DNA from: Pseudisothecium myosuroides
Taxonomy: Eukaryota > Streptophyta > Bryopsida > Hypnales > Lembophyllaceae
Assembly: GCA_951799445.1 (NCBI GenBank)
Contig: OX637291.1
Span: 3,970,501 to 4,034,500 of the forward strand
Direction of reading: 5' to 3'
Length of the DNA: 64,000 nt
Below, piece after piece: positions 28,501 through 40,600 of the stretch. Within the stretch, counting starts at the first letter, position 1, and each line of letters opens with the position of its first letter. Position numbers and translations under genes: made by a program. The notes under the pieces were generated by a model. That model was not told where the DNA came from. It saw nothing but the letters and a program-made list of their open reading frames with translations, and made no database searches.

Positions 28501-31500
28501 TTTGTGTATTTTAACATTCCAATTATCAAATGTTTATGGACATTAAAGTTACAAGTATTTTAATTCAATAATAGTGACACTAAGGAAAAAAATCATACAA
28601 TATAAAGCAATTATTCTATAATACTTATCCAATTTGCTTTAATTTTTTGTTCCAAAGTACATATTGTCTTAAATAATTTTGTTCAAAAATAATTTTATTA
28701 AATGCTTCTTTTTGGTTTATAAATTTAGTGAATGAAATGAAGTACAAGAAGTTCAGCTTACAAACCATTTTCAAATTCAAAACTCAAAAAATTGACCAAT
28801 ACTAAGTTGACTAAGTTAGGACTAAAAGACATTATTTTTTTTTAACAAATTTCTAAATTTCTAAATTTTTGTTAGGATCAACTTTATCTAACTACTACAC
28901 TTGTGAATTTTTTATAATATGTTTTTATTTCCTTGTAAAATTCTATTGATAGAAAAATATCAATTGAGAAGATACAAGCTTGATCATTATAAAATCACAT
29001 GATACTTGTATACAATAATCCAATCCTTAATTCTTTCATCATTGCAAGAGAAGACTAGTATTATAGAATGCATGTAGGATAGTACAAGAGAATTCTCATT
29101 TAAAAATCTATAAAATACTTTTACCAAATATTTAGAAGAGTCTATTGTATTTATTCTATACACTTGATAAAGATGTCATTTTATAATAAGAACATACTAT
29201 CAAGGATGTTTGTTCTTTGTATATGAGACTATAATCTGAATTGAGAATTTTTCAATACAAATTAAAAAAATATAAATAGAGTTAATTGTAAAGTGATCTA
29301 ATGCAGGACCAAAAGCTAGAGTTTGGGAAAAACACAAGACCAAATTTGCTAGAGCACCAAAACTCAGGTCTGATGGAGTTTGGTGTTGTGTTTCATTTGT
29401 AATATTCTTAGTTAAAACTTCTTCTAACACCCTGCTACAACATAGAACAAACTTTACAATTAACTCTCTAACGTTTTGTTTTAAATTTTAATTTCATGAT
29501 AAATCAATTTGTACACATCCTGAAGAATTGTCTTCACTGTGGAAAAATAAAAATTGCAATAACAATTTTAGAGGTAATTTATTAATATAGCATTCAAGGC
29601 ATCAAAATTATGAAAAATATTTTGTTGTGAAGTTTAGAATTTGATCCCAAGATGCTTCATAAAAATAATCAATATCCATTTTAATCTAAAAATGGAATAA
29701 AATAGAAATTTGAAGCTTCATTATATTAGTTTTTTTCAAATGCAAAAAAAATAATGATTTGAAACACAAAACTAAGTTTTTAATTTGAAACTGGTTTCAA
29801 TGGATTTGGAAACCATCTCTTATAGTCATGAACATCTAATCAATCTTTTTTCGTCATTTTCAATCAATCCATATATTTTTATATTACTTAAATTAAGTAA
29901 CAAGATGCAATCTTTGTGCATATTTAAAAATTCATTCTCCATCACATATTTGATATAAGATGTTTTGAGATGGTACACAATTAAAAAAAATATAAAATGA
30001 GGATATGCAATTATTATGAAAGAATTTTACATAAATCTATTATATTAAGTATGCAGTGTCATGCAAATCCATCACGTTTTCAGCCTGGAGAAATATCATC
30101 CAATTATTTCATTCAACATTTATAATGTAAAACCTACAGCATGACTTGAGGGTTCTTCCTTGACATGAGCATGACGATTCATTGCAATTTGAAGTTGCTA
30201 GTATTAGTATTTTATTTTCATATATACTTACTTGCACTCTTGAAATCTAGGGGGATTCATCTCCAAATGATATTCATCTGCAGTGAGTGGATCATAAATT
30301 TTCCCCATAGCCCGGTCCAATGCATCTTCAGGGCCAATGTTGCCCAAAATAAAAATTGCGTCTAGCCCTGATACAAGTTTGTGCTCAGGAATCTACAAAT
30401 TCAAATAGAATTTTTTTTGCTATTAATTACAAGAATTATGAACCTAATTGCAAAACAATCATTTTGAAGTGGACATCTAATTGAATTTCAAATACTCATT
30501 GTATAATGATATTCACTTATGGTAATATTTAAAATATTATGGGATTATGATAATATTCATTATATTATGATCTAAACTTATAATAATATTCAAAAGCATT
30601 CACATTAATTGTATGGAAAGTAGCAATGTTAAGGTAGGGTGCTCTAAAAGCAACCACTAACATAGACGTACATTTTGCTTTCTTCAATGTACATTTCAGG
30701 AAGTGGTCACTTTTGGTGACCCCTACAATTGAACTTCAAAAATTTGTAACTAATTCCACGAAGATCCAAAAAATATGAAACGACTTGGGTTTGATGCCAA
30801 TTCCATTTTTTCTTCCTATGAAAATTTACTGAAAATTGTTTCAAGGAGTCGGTTTAGCTTCCCCCCAAATGCAAATAGCTCTTAAAAGGTTGTCTTACCG
30901 GGACAGGAGGGGGAGCTAGTTTTGAAGCTGCAGCTGCGAAACGCTTCCAGAAGAAAAAATCAAAGCCTGTAATAAGCTTTTCAAACTCAGCAGCTTGACT
31001 TGGAGTTGCAGGAAATCCATCAAAGCAAAAGCCTGCCAATTTGAATTCCTTCACTGCACACACAAATGCCACATTTTGTTAAAAATGTGAAAGTAGATAA
31101 TATTTTAAAATGAAACAATAACATGATATGTAAATTTATTAGTCACATACAAAGAATATTCATAACATTCAGCTCTACAGTGATGGTGTGGTATACTCCA
31201 CACCTCAACAGTGCTTCATCAGTAGCTACTGATGAATTAGACAGGTGGAAGATGTAGAGGCACACCATCACTGAAGAACCAAGACAACATCAACACATGC
31301 TACTGAATGTTATGTTAAGTGAAAAAATTTATAAGCAACTAAATTTCTATTTACTATTGTAGCTATCTATGTACTATAATTCTAAATGTCAAGAAAATAA
31401 ATCTTACTAGGTTTATTTGCAAAATGTCTAGGTTTCTTCAAAGCTTTTTTAGGAGCACCTGTCAAAAAATGTTGTACCCTTCATATGTCAAAAATTTGTA

Positions 31501-34500
31501 AAAGTATTGTTTTTTTGTCATTAAGGTAAAAAAATCAACACATAAGTATTCAACATAGTTAATTGAACTTGAAAAAAATTAAAACTTAGTATCAAATTTT
31601 ATTCAAAATTCTCATGAATGATTCATCATAATACATGTCAATAATGGTTATGTAATAAATATTTGTTAATATGGCACTCATTAAATATCTTTTCATTTTT
31701 TTTTAATGGCTCAACATGAAGTTGCAAATAGAAGTCTTGAATGAAATAGAAAAAAACAAAAACAAAAATGTTTCTAATGTTCTTTGTTTTGTATTGTAGG
31801 CAAAAAAGACTCGTACCATATCCCATCTTATATTGAGCAACAAAGTATTTTCCAACTACAACCTTGAAGCAATGATTCAATGTTGCAAAAATTTATAAAG
31901 AAATTGGATATAAAAATGACAAGCTCACTTCAAATTTTTGAACATTTTAATAAATTTATATAAAATTTTATTATTTATAATATTTTTGTATAAAAAGTAT
32001 ATTTCACAATGCATTTAAGAGGTTGGATATACTATTGGATATCTATTCCCAAGGATTTAAAGTTCAAATTTGGAGAAGATGGTAGTCTAAGAGATTTAAA
32101 CATTATGACTAAAGAAATTTCAAAATATTTTTTCCTTCTAAACATTTCAAAATAAGTTTATGTCAATTTACACTATTGAATGATTGAAGATTCAAATTAC
32201 TAATTTTCTTGGTGCTCAACCATCTATATAAAGTTTCAAAGAATGATTAGCTTAAAAAAAAATTTAAAAAAATAATTATCTTCTAATTTTATATGTAGAA
32301 GTAGCCAATTGATGGGGAAATGCATAATTGTTTTTTTCCGTAGTACTATAGGATATTACAAAGTATTTACTTTTGCTCATAGAAGGCTCACTCCAATTTG
32401 ATAGAAAAATCAATGGTTCAAAAATAATGTACAAACTTAAAATAGAAGTATTCATTCCCCTCCAAAACCCAAATGCAATAAAATTGTCAAGTGTTTTTTG
32501 CTATCATCCTACTATAATCTAAACATCAACTATTTGAATCCATAATTAAAAATTTAATGATACCTAATATCAAATTTACAATTGGTAATTAAAGTTTATT
32601 AGTCAAAGACCAAAGCCACATTAAAAATACTTTTATATTCCAAGGCTTAATATTGTTTGTTAAAATTTTGAAATATAATCTTTGCAAATTTAAGGGAAAT
32701 GTAAAGAAAATATTTTCATAATATTTAAAAAAAATTTAAATGTATATCCCTTATATTTTATTTTATTTATTTTAAAATAAGGCTTACTCCCTGTGTCCCA
32801 CTAAAAACCTCCAAAAAGCTTCTCTACAAGGGATTAACTACATTTTTAGTCTTTGTGCCAGTGCTACAAGCATTCAAAAAACAACAACCCATCTCTAAGA
32901 TCTATGCAGAATCTCCAACTTAGGCACCATTGTTTAGGCACCCAAAATGTATGCAGAAAGTATCATATTTGAACATAGTTTGTAAATGCTGACATCTGCG
33001 TCATTCTTGATGATTTAAAGGTTGGTGGCAACAATGGAATTCTAAGAACATCTATCCCAACCTAAATATCCACAAGAAAGAAACGTAGCCCACTTCACGA
33101 GCAAATATGCATAGCACCAAAGTGGTCACCGAATCCATCTTCAACACTATTGTTTGAGGAAGCACAACAAGGTGCCTCACAGGGATAAGGCCAAGCTCTC
33201 TAGGAGAGGAGTGTTTTATGATCTCTTGACTTGTCCCCACGAGGTTATTCAACATGGCTAGCGCTTACTCAATGGTCAAAATCATAAATCCGAATTTTTT
33301 AGTGGGACAAGAATTGTGCATAATTTGGAGGGTTTTAGTAGGATATAGGGAGTAAAATATACCCAAAGGTCAAAATTGGCATTCCATGTCAAATAATTAA
33401 TGAAAGTTGATCAAATTAATTAAACGTGATTTGGCATATATTTAAAATTGAACTTTCCCTCCATACAAAATTTACACACATACATATATACCTCCAATTA
33501 CCTCCAATTTTGACATCTATTTTTAAAAATAAGTTTTGCCAATCCTCCCAATTAGGTAGTAGTCACTTACTTTTGTAACGACCAAATAATTGATTTTATA
33601 GTACTGTACGTGAAGATTTGATTTAGCAAACATGTATTGAAATTGAATTTCAACATCAAATTCTTAGATGTCTATGTCATCTCACACCACTTACAAGATG
33701 ACATTTGGCATTTTTTTCAAAAATTAATTAATTAATGCCATTTTTGACCCTCACATTAGGATAACTAAAATACCAAACAAATATTAGAAAAACAAATGAA
33801 AATAATTCAAACAGTGAAGAAATTTAATACAATAGATATCTATGAGCTTATTATAGTGAACATTCAAACTTTATATAAAAGAAAACACCTAGTTTGGTAG
33901 AACATTCAAGCGCTTGAACTTGGTCTTCTGTAAAGTCCAATCAACTTCCATGAGTTAGATGAATTTTTAGCAGTAGAAACAAAATGCTACAAATTTTGTA
34001 AAAGATATAATTTTAGTAAATTATTTATTGAAAATTTAAAGAAATTCCTTAAAACAATAAAGACATTATATCATATTTTATAAATTTTCATTTAATAGCT
34101 TCAAAGCTTACATTTATAAGATTAATTGAAAAGAGTATTTTTTTGGCTCAAGTTCATATATTGTGCACCATTACCAAGGTAGGGTCTCTAGGTTGTATTA
34201 TTTTTTTGCCACAATATATTACTTTCAATGCATCATCCATTATATATATATACAAAAGATGTGTTAAGAAGATTTGAACTTTAAAGCTTTTTTTTTCCTT
34301 AATAATTTAACCCCTAAAGGACTGAAGCACATTTTGGTCAAATTTGTCAAAAATTGCCACATTTTAGGGTTGTAAAAAAGAAATGAATCTTTTTCTTGAA
34401 ATTCAACTATGTGAACTTGTACTAAACCAAAATAGGAATGTATAAATTTTTTTTTGAAAATTTGACTAAACAATCTGAAAGATTATAACATTTGAAGTTT

Positions 34501-34670
34501 CAAGAATTTTTTTCCCAACCTTGCATGATAAGGTCAGCAAACTTTAGCTCATCTTAGAGTGAGATTTTTGCACTATCCAATTGTTATTTTTTTTATAGTT
34601 TTACAAATGAAGATTTTGAATGAAATTTTGAACTTTATCTTTTTCAGTTAATAAATGTTTTAAAAAATCC

Positions 34671-34715
<45 letters not shown>

Positions 34716-37619
34716 TACATTTAATTGAATTTATTATTATTATTTTTGAATTTTATTATGATTGGATATTTCTGGTACTAGAAATAATTAATGAATTTTA
34801 GTTTTGGATTATAAGAATCTTTTGATGAGATTTGTAATAAATATTATAATACATAATTAAATACAAACAATCTTTGCTATTAACCCTTTAGTGACCAATT
34901 GACCACTTTTGGGTCGAATTTTGGATTCTTTGTCTTTTACTGCCCTCAATACAGGATATTTGAAAAAACTCAAAGAACAACGCAAATAGAGCTTCAGCAT
35001 GCGCTTCAAACAAATCCAGTTTCAGAGAATTCTATGTAGTAACAAGGTAGCTGTGTTTGTCCAAAGACAAGAGGGCCAACCTGAGTCATACTCTCTAAGT
35101 CGCATATATATTCAGCAACTCATGTGATTCTATTTGAAATTGATGCCTAAGAATGATAGAAATGTTGCAATCCCATGAATTGTAGAGGCATGTTTCAAAA
35201 GTTATGGACAATAATATATTATGCTACTTCAGTTGAAGGCTACTTCGATGCATCGCACTTTGAAGATCACTCACAACAAATTGCACCATCAGATCATGTT
35301 CACTTTTTGTTTTTTTCACGAATAAAGCCTACAACATCAATTCCTACGGTCTGATCTCGGATTACTTCCTTGGAGCAATGATGAAATTTTCCTTTTCTAA
35401 ATTAGTATTCAAAACATGTGCTTGCCCCCCAAATCAACCACGGTCACTAAAGGATTAAGATCTCACTATGGTTTGGTCAAAGTAGTGCAAAAGGAGACGT
35501 TTCTAATTTTTAAATTTTCAAGTAAATTGTTCTATCAAACTAAAATTTCATTTTTCAATTTATGTACATAAATTCTAAAAAAGTTGTCTTTTGAATTTTT
35601 ACTGAAAATACTTCAATACAAAACAAATTCTAAAATAGTTTAAGAATTAAAATATCAGAAGTTCAATTATCAAGAATTAGTAGAAATTAATTTATATTTT
35701 ATGTAATCTTGATTAAAATAATTATACATTAGCCAATTAATTTTTATACCAATCTATGGTGTGTGCAAAGAATTTAGTTTATTCAAAATAGGCCTAGAAT
35801 ATTTTTACTAGAAAAGGATATTTTTTTGAATATAAATATGTAAAAAGCTATTTTATTCATTTCACAATATTTGTTTGATTTGCTTCTACAACACAAATTG
35901 CATAATAAATTCTAGATTTATGGTTTGTTGAAGAAATTTGATGAGTATTAGAAGATGGAATTGTAGCCCAACTTCTAGATATAATTTTGCTAATTGCACA
36001 CCACACAATATATAGTGTATATTCTATAGGCATATGTAATGTTGGTTTATCATTTTTTCACAAAGTCATATTTTTTAATTTCCACATGTATAAATGTACA
36101 TAAAAAAAATATGGTTTACTAATCAAATGATGTTTTTAAAATATTCCTATTTCTATATTGATTTTAAATTATCTAATTATTGCTTTATAATAAATAGTGC
36201 TTAAATTTATTTTTTTAATTTAAAAAATTGCCTTTTAATTATGACCTATAGGTGTATAAGACACTTTTCATCCAAATAGTGGAATATAAAATAAAAATCA
36301 CATTCATTTTAGACATTCATTCTTTACATATACCAATGTTTATACAAGTTATAATTATAATTATTGTTGGTTCTTATTTATTTATTTATATTTTTTTCTA
36401 AGGATGTATGTTTCTTAGAATGTAAGAAAAACAATACCATATTCTTTTAAATCATGAATCGCCAATAACATTAAATGTGCTACAACTTCATCAGGGATCT
36501 ACAAAAGTTAACCAACCAAAATAATTTGATGTAAAACGAAAAAATTATTTGGTTTAAATACAAGTTATTTTTTAAAAAAAATCCTGAAGTAGAGAATGCA
36601 AAAATATATGGAAGATGATAGATCATCAAAGACCTTTGGTAATAGTAATAAGACATTGTAATTTATAATAGTTGGATTTTCATGTTAAAATTTGAAAATA
36701 GATAAAATAAATTTTTGAAATAGTTTAGAATTATGTTTGAACTTACAACTTCTAAGTTGATTTGAAAAATTATTGTTCATATTTGTTGTTAATAATAAAT
36801 ATTCTTGAAATTATGAAGTGTGAATTTTAAAGAAAATGATGAGTTTTAGATTGCCCTTGGTGTATAAATTTTATCAAGGACTTAATTGATTCATATTAGA
36901 TTAATAAAAATAAAATACGGACTTACTGGTGTTCTATTATCACACGCTTCTTTGGCCCGCATTCCAAGTTCACCTTTCCATGAGAATTTGTGAAATGGAT
37001 TTGGATCGGGAGGTGTAGGAGGTGGAGTTGGTGTTGGTGTTGGAGTGGAAAACAAAGGTGGATCAAGTAAAGCCTCCACACATGTACAAGAATCATAAGA
37101 AGATGTTGGTGTAGAAGTCACAAGTGTCGGGATGATCATGCGCTTGAGCATTGCGTCTTCTATAATTTTTATAGTAAAATATTTAGGAACTAAAGACTTT
37201 TAGTATTTTTTATGTTTTCAATTTGTAAATATTCATATAAATGGTGATTTTAATTATGTTTAATTTGTCAAATATGTCATAGATTCTTGTGATTATGCAT
37301 ATATCAAATTGAAAATATGAGAATATCATAGAAACTAATAAGTTTCTTCTTTTACTATTGAGGTAAAATTGAATTTGGGGAATATGCTGCATTTAATTCT
37401 CTTGAAAAAATAAGAAATTACAAAAATGATATGTTGTATGTGGGACTTTTACCAACAATGGCATACTCAATTGCAAATTGAATTACAAGATTTGGATCTA
37501 TACGAACAAGTCCAAAATCTGCTTCCAATTGTCTACCCACAGTGGTCTTCCCTACCAATTGAATTTTAACATTACATTATAGAAATATAAATTGTATCCA
37601 CATTGAAAATATTATTATT

Positions 37620-37658
<39 letters not shown>

Positions 37659-40600
37659 CATGATAATAATCATAATTCATTCTTAGAATAAACTTGAATG
37701 AAGAGTATACAAAGGATGTCATTGGTTGTATAGCTAGTACAATTACACCAACAATCTTTTGATTTACAATGGTCTAATGCCCAAATATACTATTGTGGTA
37801 ATTTGAAGATAATTCTATTACAAGAACTAAGCTATATGGACCTATATCAAGGTGCCATGAGGTCACCAAACTCTAGTACCCTTACTTTAGTCACTTCAGT
37901 TGGTGTCTCTAAACCACCATTCCTCCTTGTTATATTACAAATGTTTATACTTGATAACATCAATAGAAGTGATTTTTTAAACCATGAAAATTATTAACCT
38001 GAATATGGAGGTCCAATAATGGCTAGCATGAGACTGAATCTCATTAGACCAATAAATTGATGATCTTTTGGTTCATTTGCAAGTAAATGAATTTCATGGA
38101 GGATACCTCCTAGATATAAGTTTCTTCCAATTGGACCAAACTCTTTGGGACTTGTCCAATCTTCTACTTCATCAAAATACTTCTTTGCTGCAATCTACAT
38201 ATATAACAAACTTTTACCATAAATGTCCAACCTTCAATAGATACAAAAATTATGAAAATTTTGACAGTTGAATATATTAGTTGCAATCCTCTATTAAAAT
38301 TCAATCTAAGAACTTTATGCACTGGTGGAATGCATGGAGGACTTGGGGTTCTAGCACAATAATTTGATGACCGGAATCCTCCCCTTGATCTTTCAACATA
38401 TGAGTCCCAAAGTTGTCACTTTAAACTCAAAATTTCTTTTTTTTAACCTCTAAGGTTCTTTAAGCTCCCATGAAGCTTAATGAAAGCTTAGGTAGGTTCA
38501 TATGACGTCAAAATTGAGCAAATGAAAGGGAAATGCTTACCTAAGATGCACATTTCTGTAATCTTTTCCAAAATATATATATATTTTTCCAATTGGGTGC
38601 CCAATTCAAAATTAAGTGAAGGGGCTTGAAAGTTTGCAAGTAACTTTGGACAACATGCTAATCAGTGTTTTTTTTTCCGGCGATTTGGTGCAAAATTGCA
38701 CCAAATTTTATGGCTTGGCACCACGCCTATAGAATAAAATGGTACTAAAAAGGTAGAAAATCGCCTGAAAACTTCAAATAAAAATAAAAATTTAGATGAA
38801 ATCGCCAGATTCTGGATGAAAATTGAATTATTTATATGTGATATGTGCTAATATGATATTTTCTATCCAACATGTGGATGAATGTTGAAATTTGGAGCAC
38901 CACTATAACATTCAATATCGCCACTATGGCACTTCATGAAAAATGAAAAAAAAAAACTGATGCTAATAGAGAGAGGAAGCAATTGGGCAAGAAGTTATTG
39001 AAGAAAATTCATTAATTTTGAATGCTTATATCTCACAATCTATAAAGCCAAATGGGTTGAAATTTTTTCCACACATTCTCACGGTAGTATGAAGAAAAAA
39101 TGTGTGGTCAAAAATGAAAAAAAATCCAATTTTCACTCAATGCACTAAATATGCCAATTTTAGAACAATTTTAGAACCATTAGCACAAATTTTAGTGTAA
39201 ATTCATGAAATTTCAAAAGTAAAAGTAAAAATTTTGGACTTGATTGAGAGAAGTAAAGCTTTGTACTGACCTTAAGAATTTTTATTCTTCCAAAAAAAGT
39301 GTTTTCCAAAAACAATTGAAATCTTGCTCATATTGTTGTTGTTTTTTAGACATCCTATCACTGTAAAAGGGTTTTGGATATGTTAGTCACCTTCATTATT
39401 TTTTAAATTTGGCATGCAAGTAACCAACATAACTACTTAACCAATGGTCTAAGTTTCCAAAGTTGGATAATGCCTCCTTTTCTACAAAAGTTGAGTCAAA
39501 CTATGCTCACCATGTTGAGCAGGATCCAAAATTTTTTTTTCTTACTTCAAACATAATAATCTTGCAATTTATATTGTGAAGTGGACTAAATTTTTTTCTA
39601 CAAATTTCTAAAGTAGTCTAGTACAAACTTGTATGGTTGAAAGTTTAAAAATATTTTTAGATATTAATAGTGCTCATTGATTAGAAAGTGATAATTTTAA
39701 ACATTTTTTGTGAAAAATAGTTAAGGAACTTTAGGGCTTAAAGAACAAATCAACATAGAGCTATAAAAATGCACTTGTCTATTGCTTGGAAGAATAATTG
39801 ATGATTGGACCAAAACCCAAGCAAGTTGTAATCATTAAACAAAAATTCACTTAACCCCTAAAGTCCCAAAGTTCTAAAGTCTCCTCAAGGGACAAAATGG
39901 ATTTCAAATAAGTTTGTGTAATTTCAATTTTAATGTGATTCTTTGAATTTTTTTATTGAAAGAAAAAAAATTCAATAGCTTTTGGAAAATATAAGTTTTA
40001 TTTCAAATGGTATTGGGATCAAAAGTTATGCCACAATAGAGTTATTTGTAAAGTCCCCCCCAATTTGGAGGGGACTTTTTCCGACAAATTTCCTCCGACG
40101 GACAACCCCGCAGGTGACCACTAAACCGCAGGCAAAGTCCGGACCAAATTTCTTTTGGGTCGATTTGGGTGCTTAAGAAAGTTTGATACCCACTTTTGTA
40201 TTGACTTTTTGCCCAAAACCTGCTTTTTCACAAAACTGCGGGGTTTAAACCCCAATTTTGGGTACTTTACAAATAACTCTAATATGCTCAAAATATGGAA
40301 GACTAGGCATAAAAAATATCCATAAAAACTTAGAATAAAAAATATCTTTTTTTTGTTTCTCATAGATTATATTTTTGTCTACATTGAAAGCTTTGATTCA
40401 TTCCATTTGGATTGGTGATGTAAAGATATGGAATTTCTTATTTTGTGGGAAATCATAAAAACTTATTGAGAAAATAAAATATTAGATTTGTATTTTAATT
40501 CAATTTTCACAATGTTCAAAAGAAAACTTTTTACAAGATTTATTATACTTGCTAGATCAATCTCACTGTTGGAATTAGTATTTAAATTCCATCTTAAAGA

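Larger units (their letters stand above)
10514..29434 (-). other. CPC1/SPEF2 C-terminal half (exons 17-38)
   Basis: Exon 19 (26430-26158) is Ala/Glu-rich helix (ATQEAEEARIEAEEATKKYF). Exon 20 ends in a proline run (AIPPPPLPPP). Exons 21-26 read through ACWNTIEARYFEALPRAYQR, LRADFLELLKLKSNCQEIFD, FRDSRKAMFATLFTNFVQAE and LDRHIDSCSLVHGYL; the last pair matches the SPEF2 'MQ.E.DRFQDT' segment as I know it. Exon 28 has IEGPPPIDLDLPQEPPSMVW. Exons 29-38 are closely packed and more GC-rich; exon 35 has the acidic/proline stretch EETVVDSDEDAEAQASSKKA. The stop TAA is at 10514-10516. The intron at 12355-12462 is 108 nt with a perfect TACTAAC branch site (12402-12408, minus). Confidence 0.75.
30232..38194 (-). 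other. CPC1/SPEF2 adenylate-kinase-like domain (exons 10-16)
   Basis: Exon 10 ends in LMLAIIGPPYSG and exon 11 starts KTTVGRQLEADFG. Together they make a Walker A loop, GPPYSGKT, split by an intron inside the Gly codon. LVRIDPNLVIQFAIEYAIV follows. Exon 12 carries a Thr/Pro run (TPTPTPTPPPTPPDPNP), then LGMRAKEACDNRTP; exon 13 continues IPDEVVAHLMLLAIHDLKEY, the usual adenylate-kinase 'G.lVpde' segment. Exon 15 has LAGFCFDGFPATPSQAAEFE, the nucleotide-monophosphate motif DGFP but with Ala where active kinases have Arg. Exon 16 has RAMGKIYDPLTADEYHLEMN PPR, typical of the SPEF2 type. Exon 14 (39 nt) is optional by phase. Confidence 0.85.
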
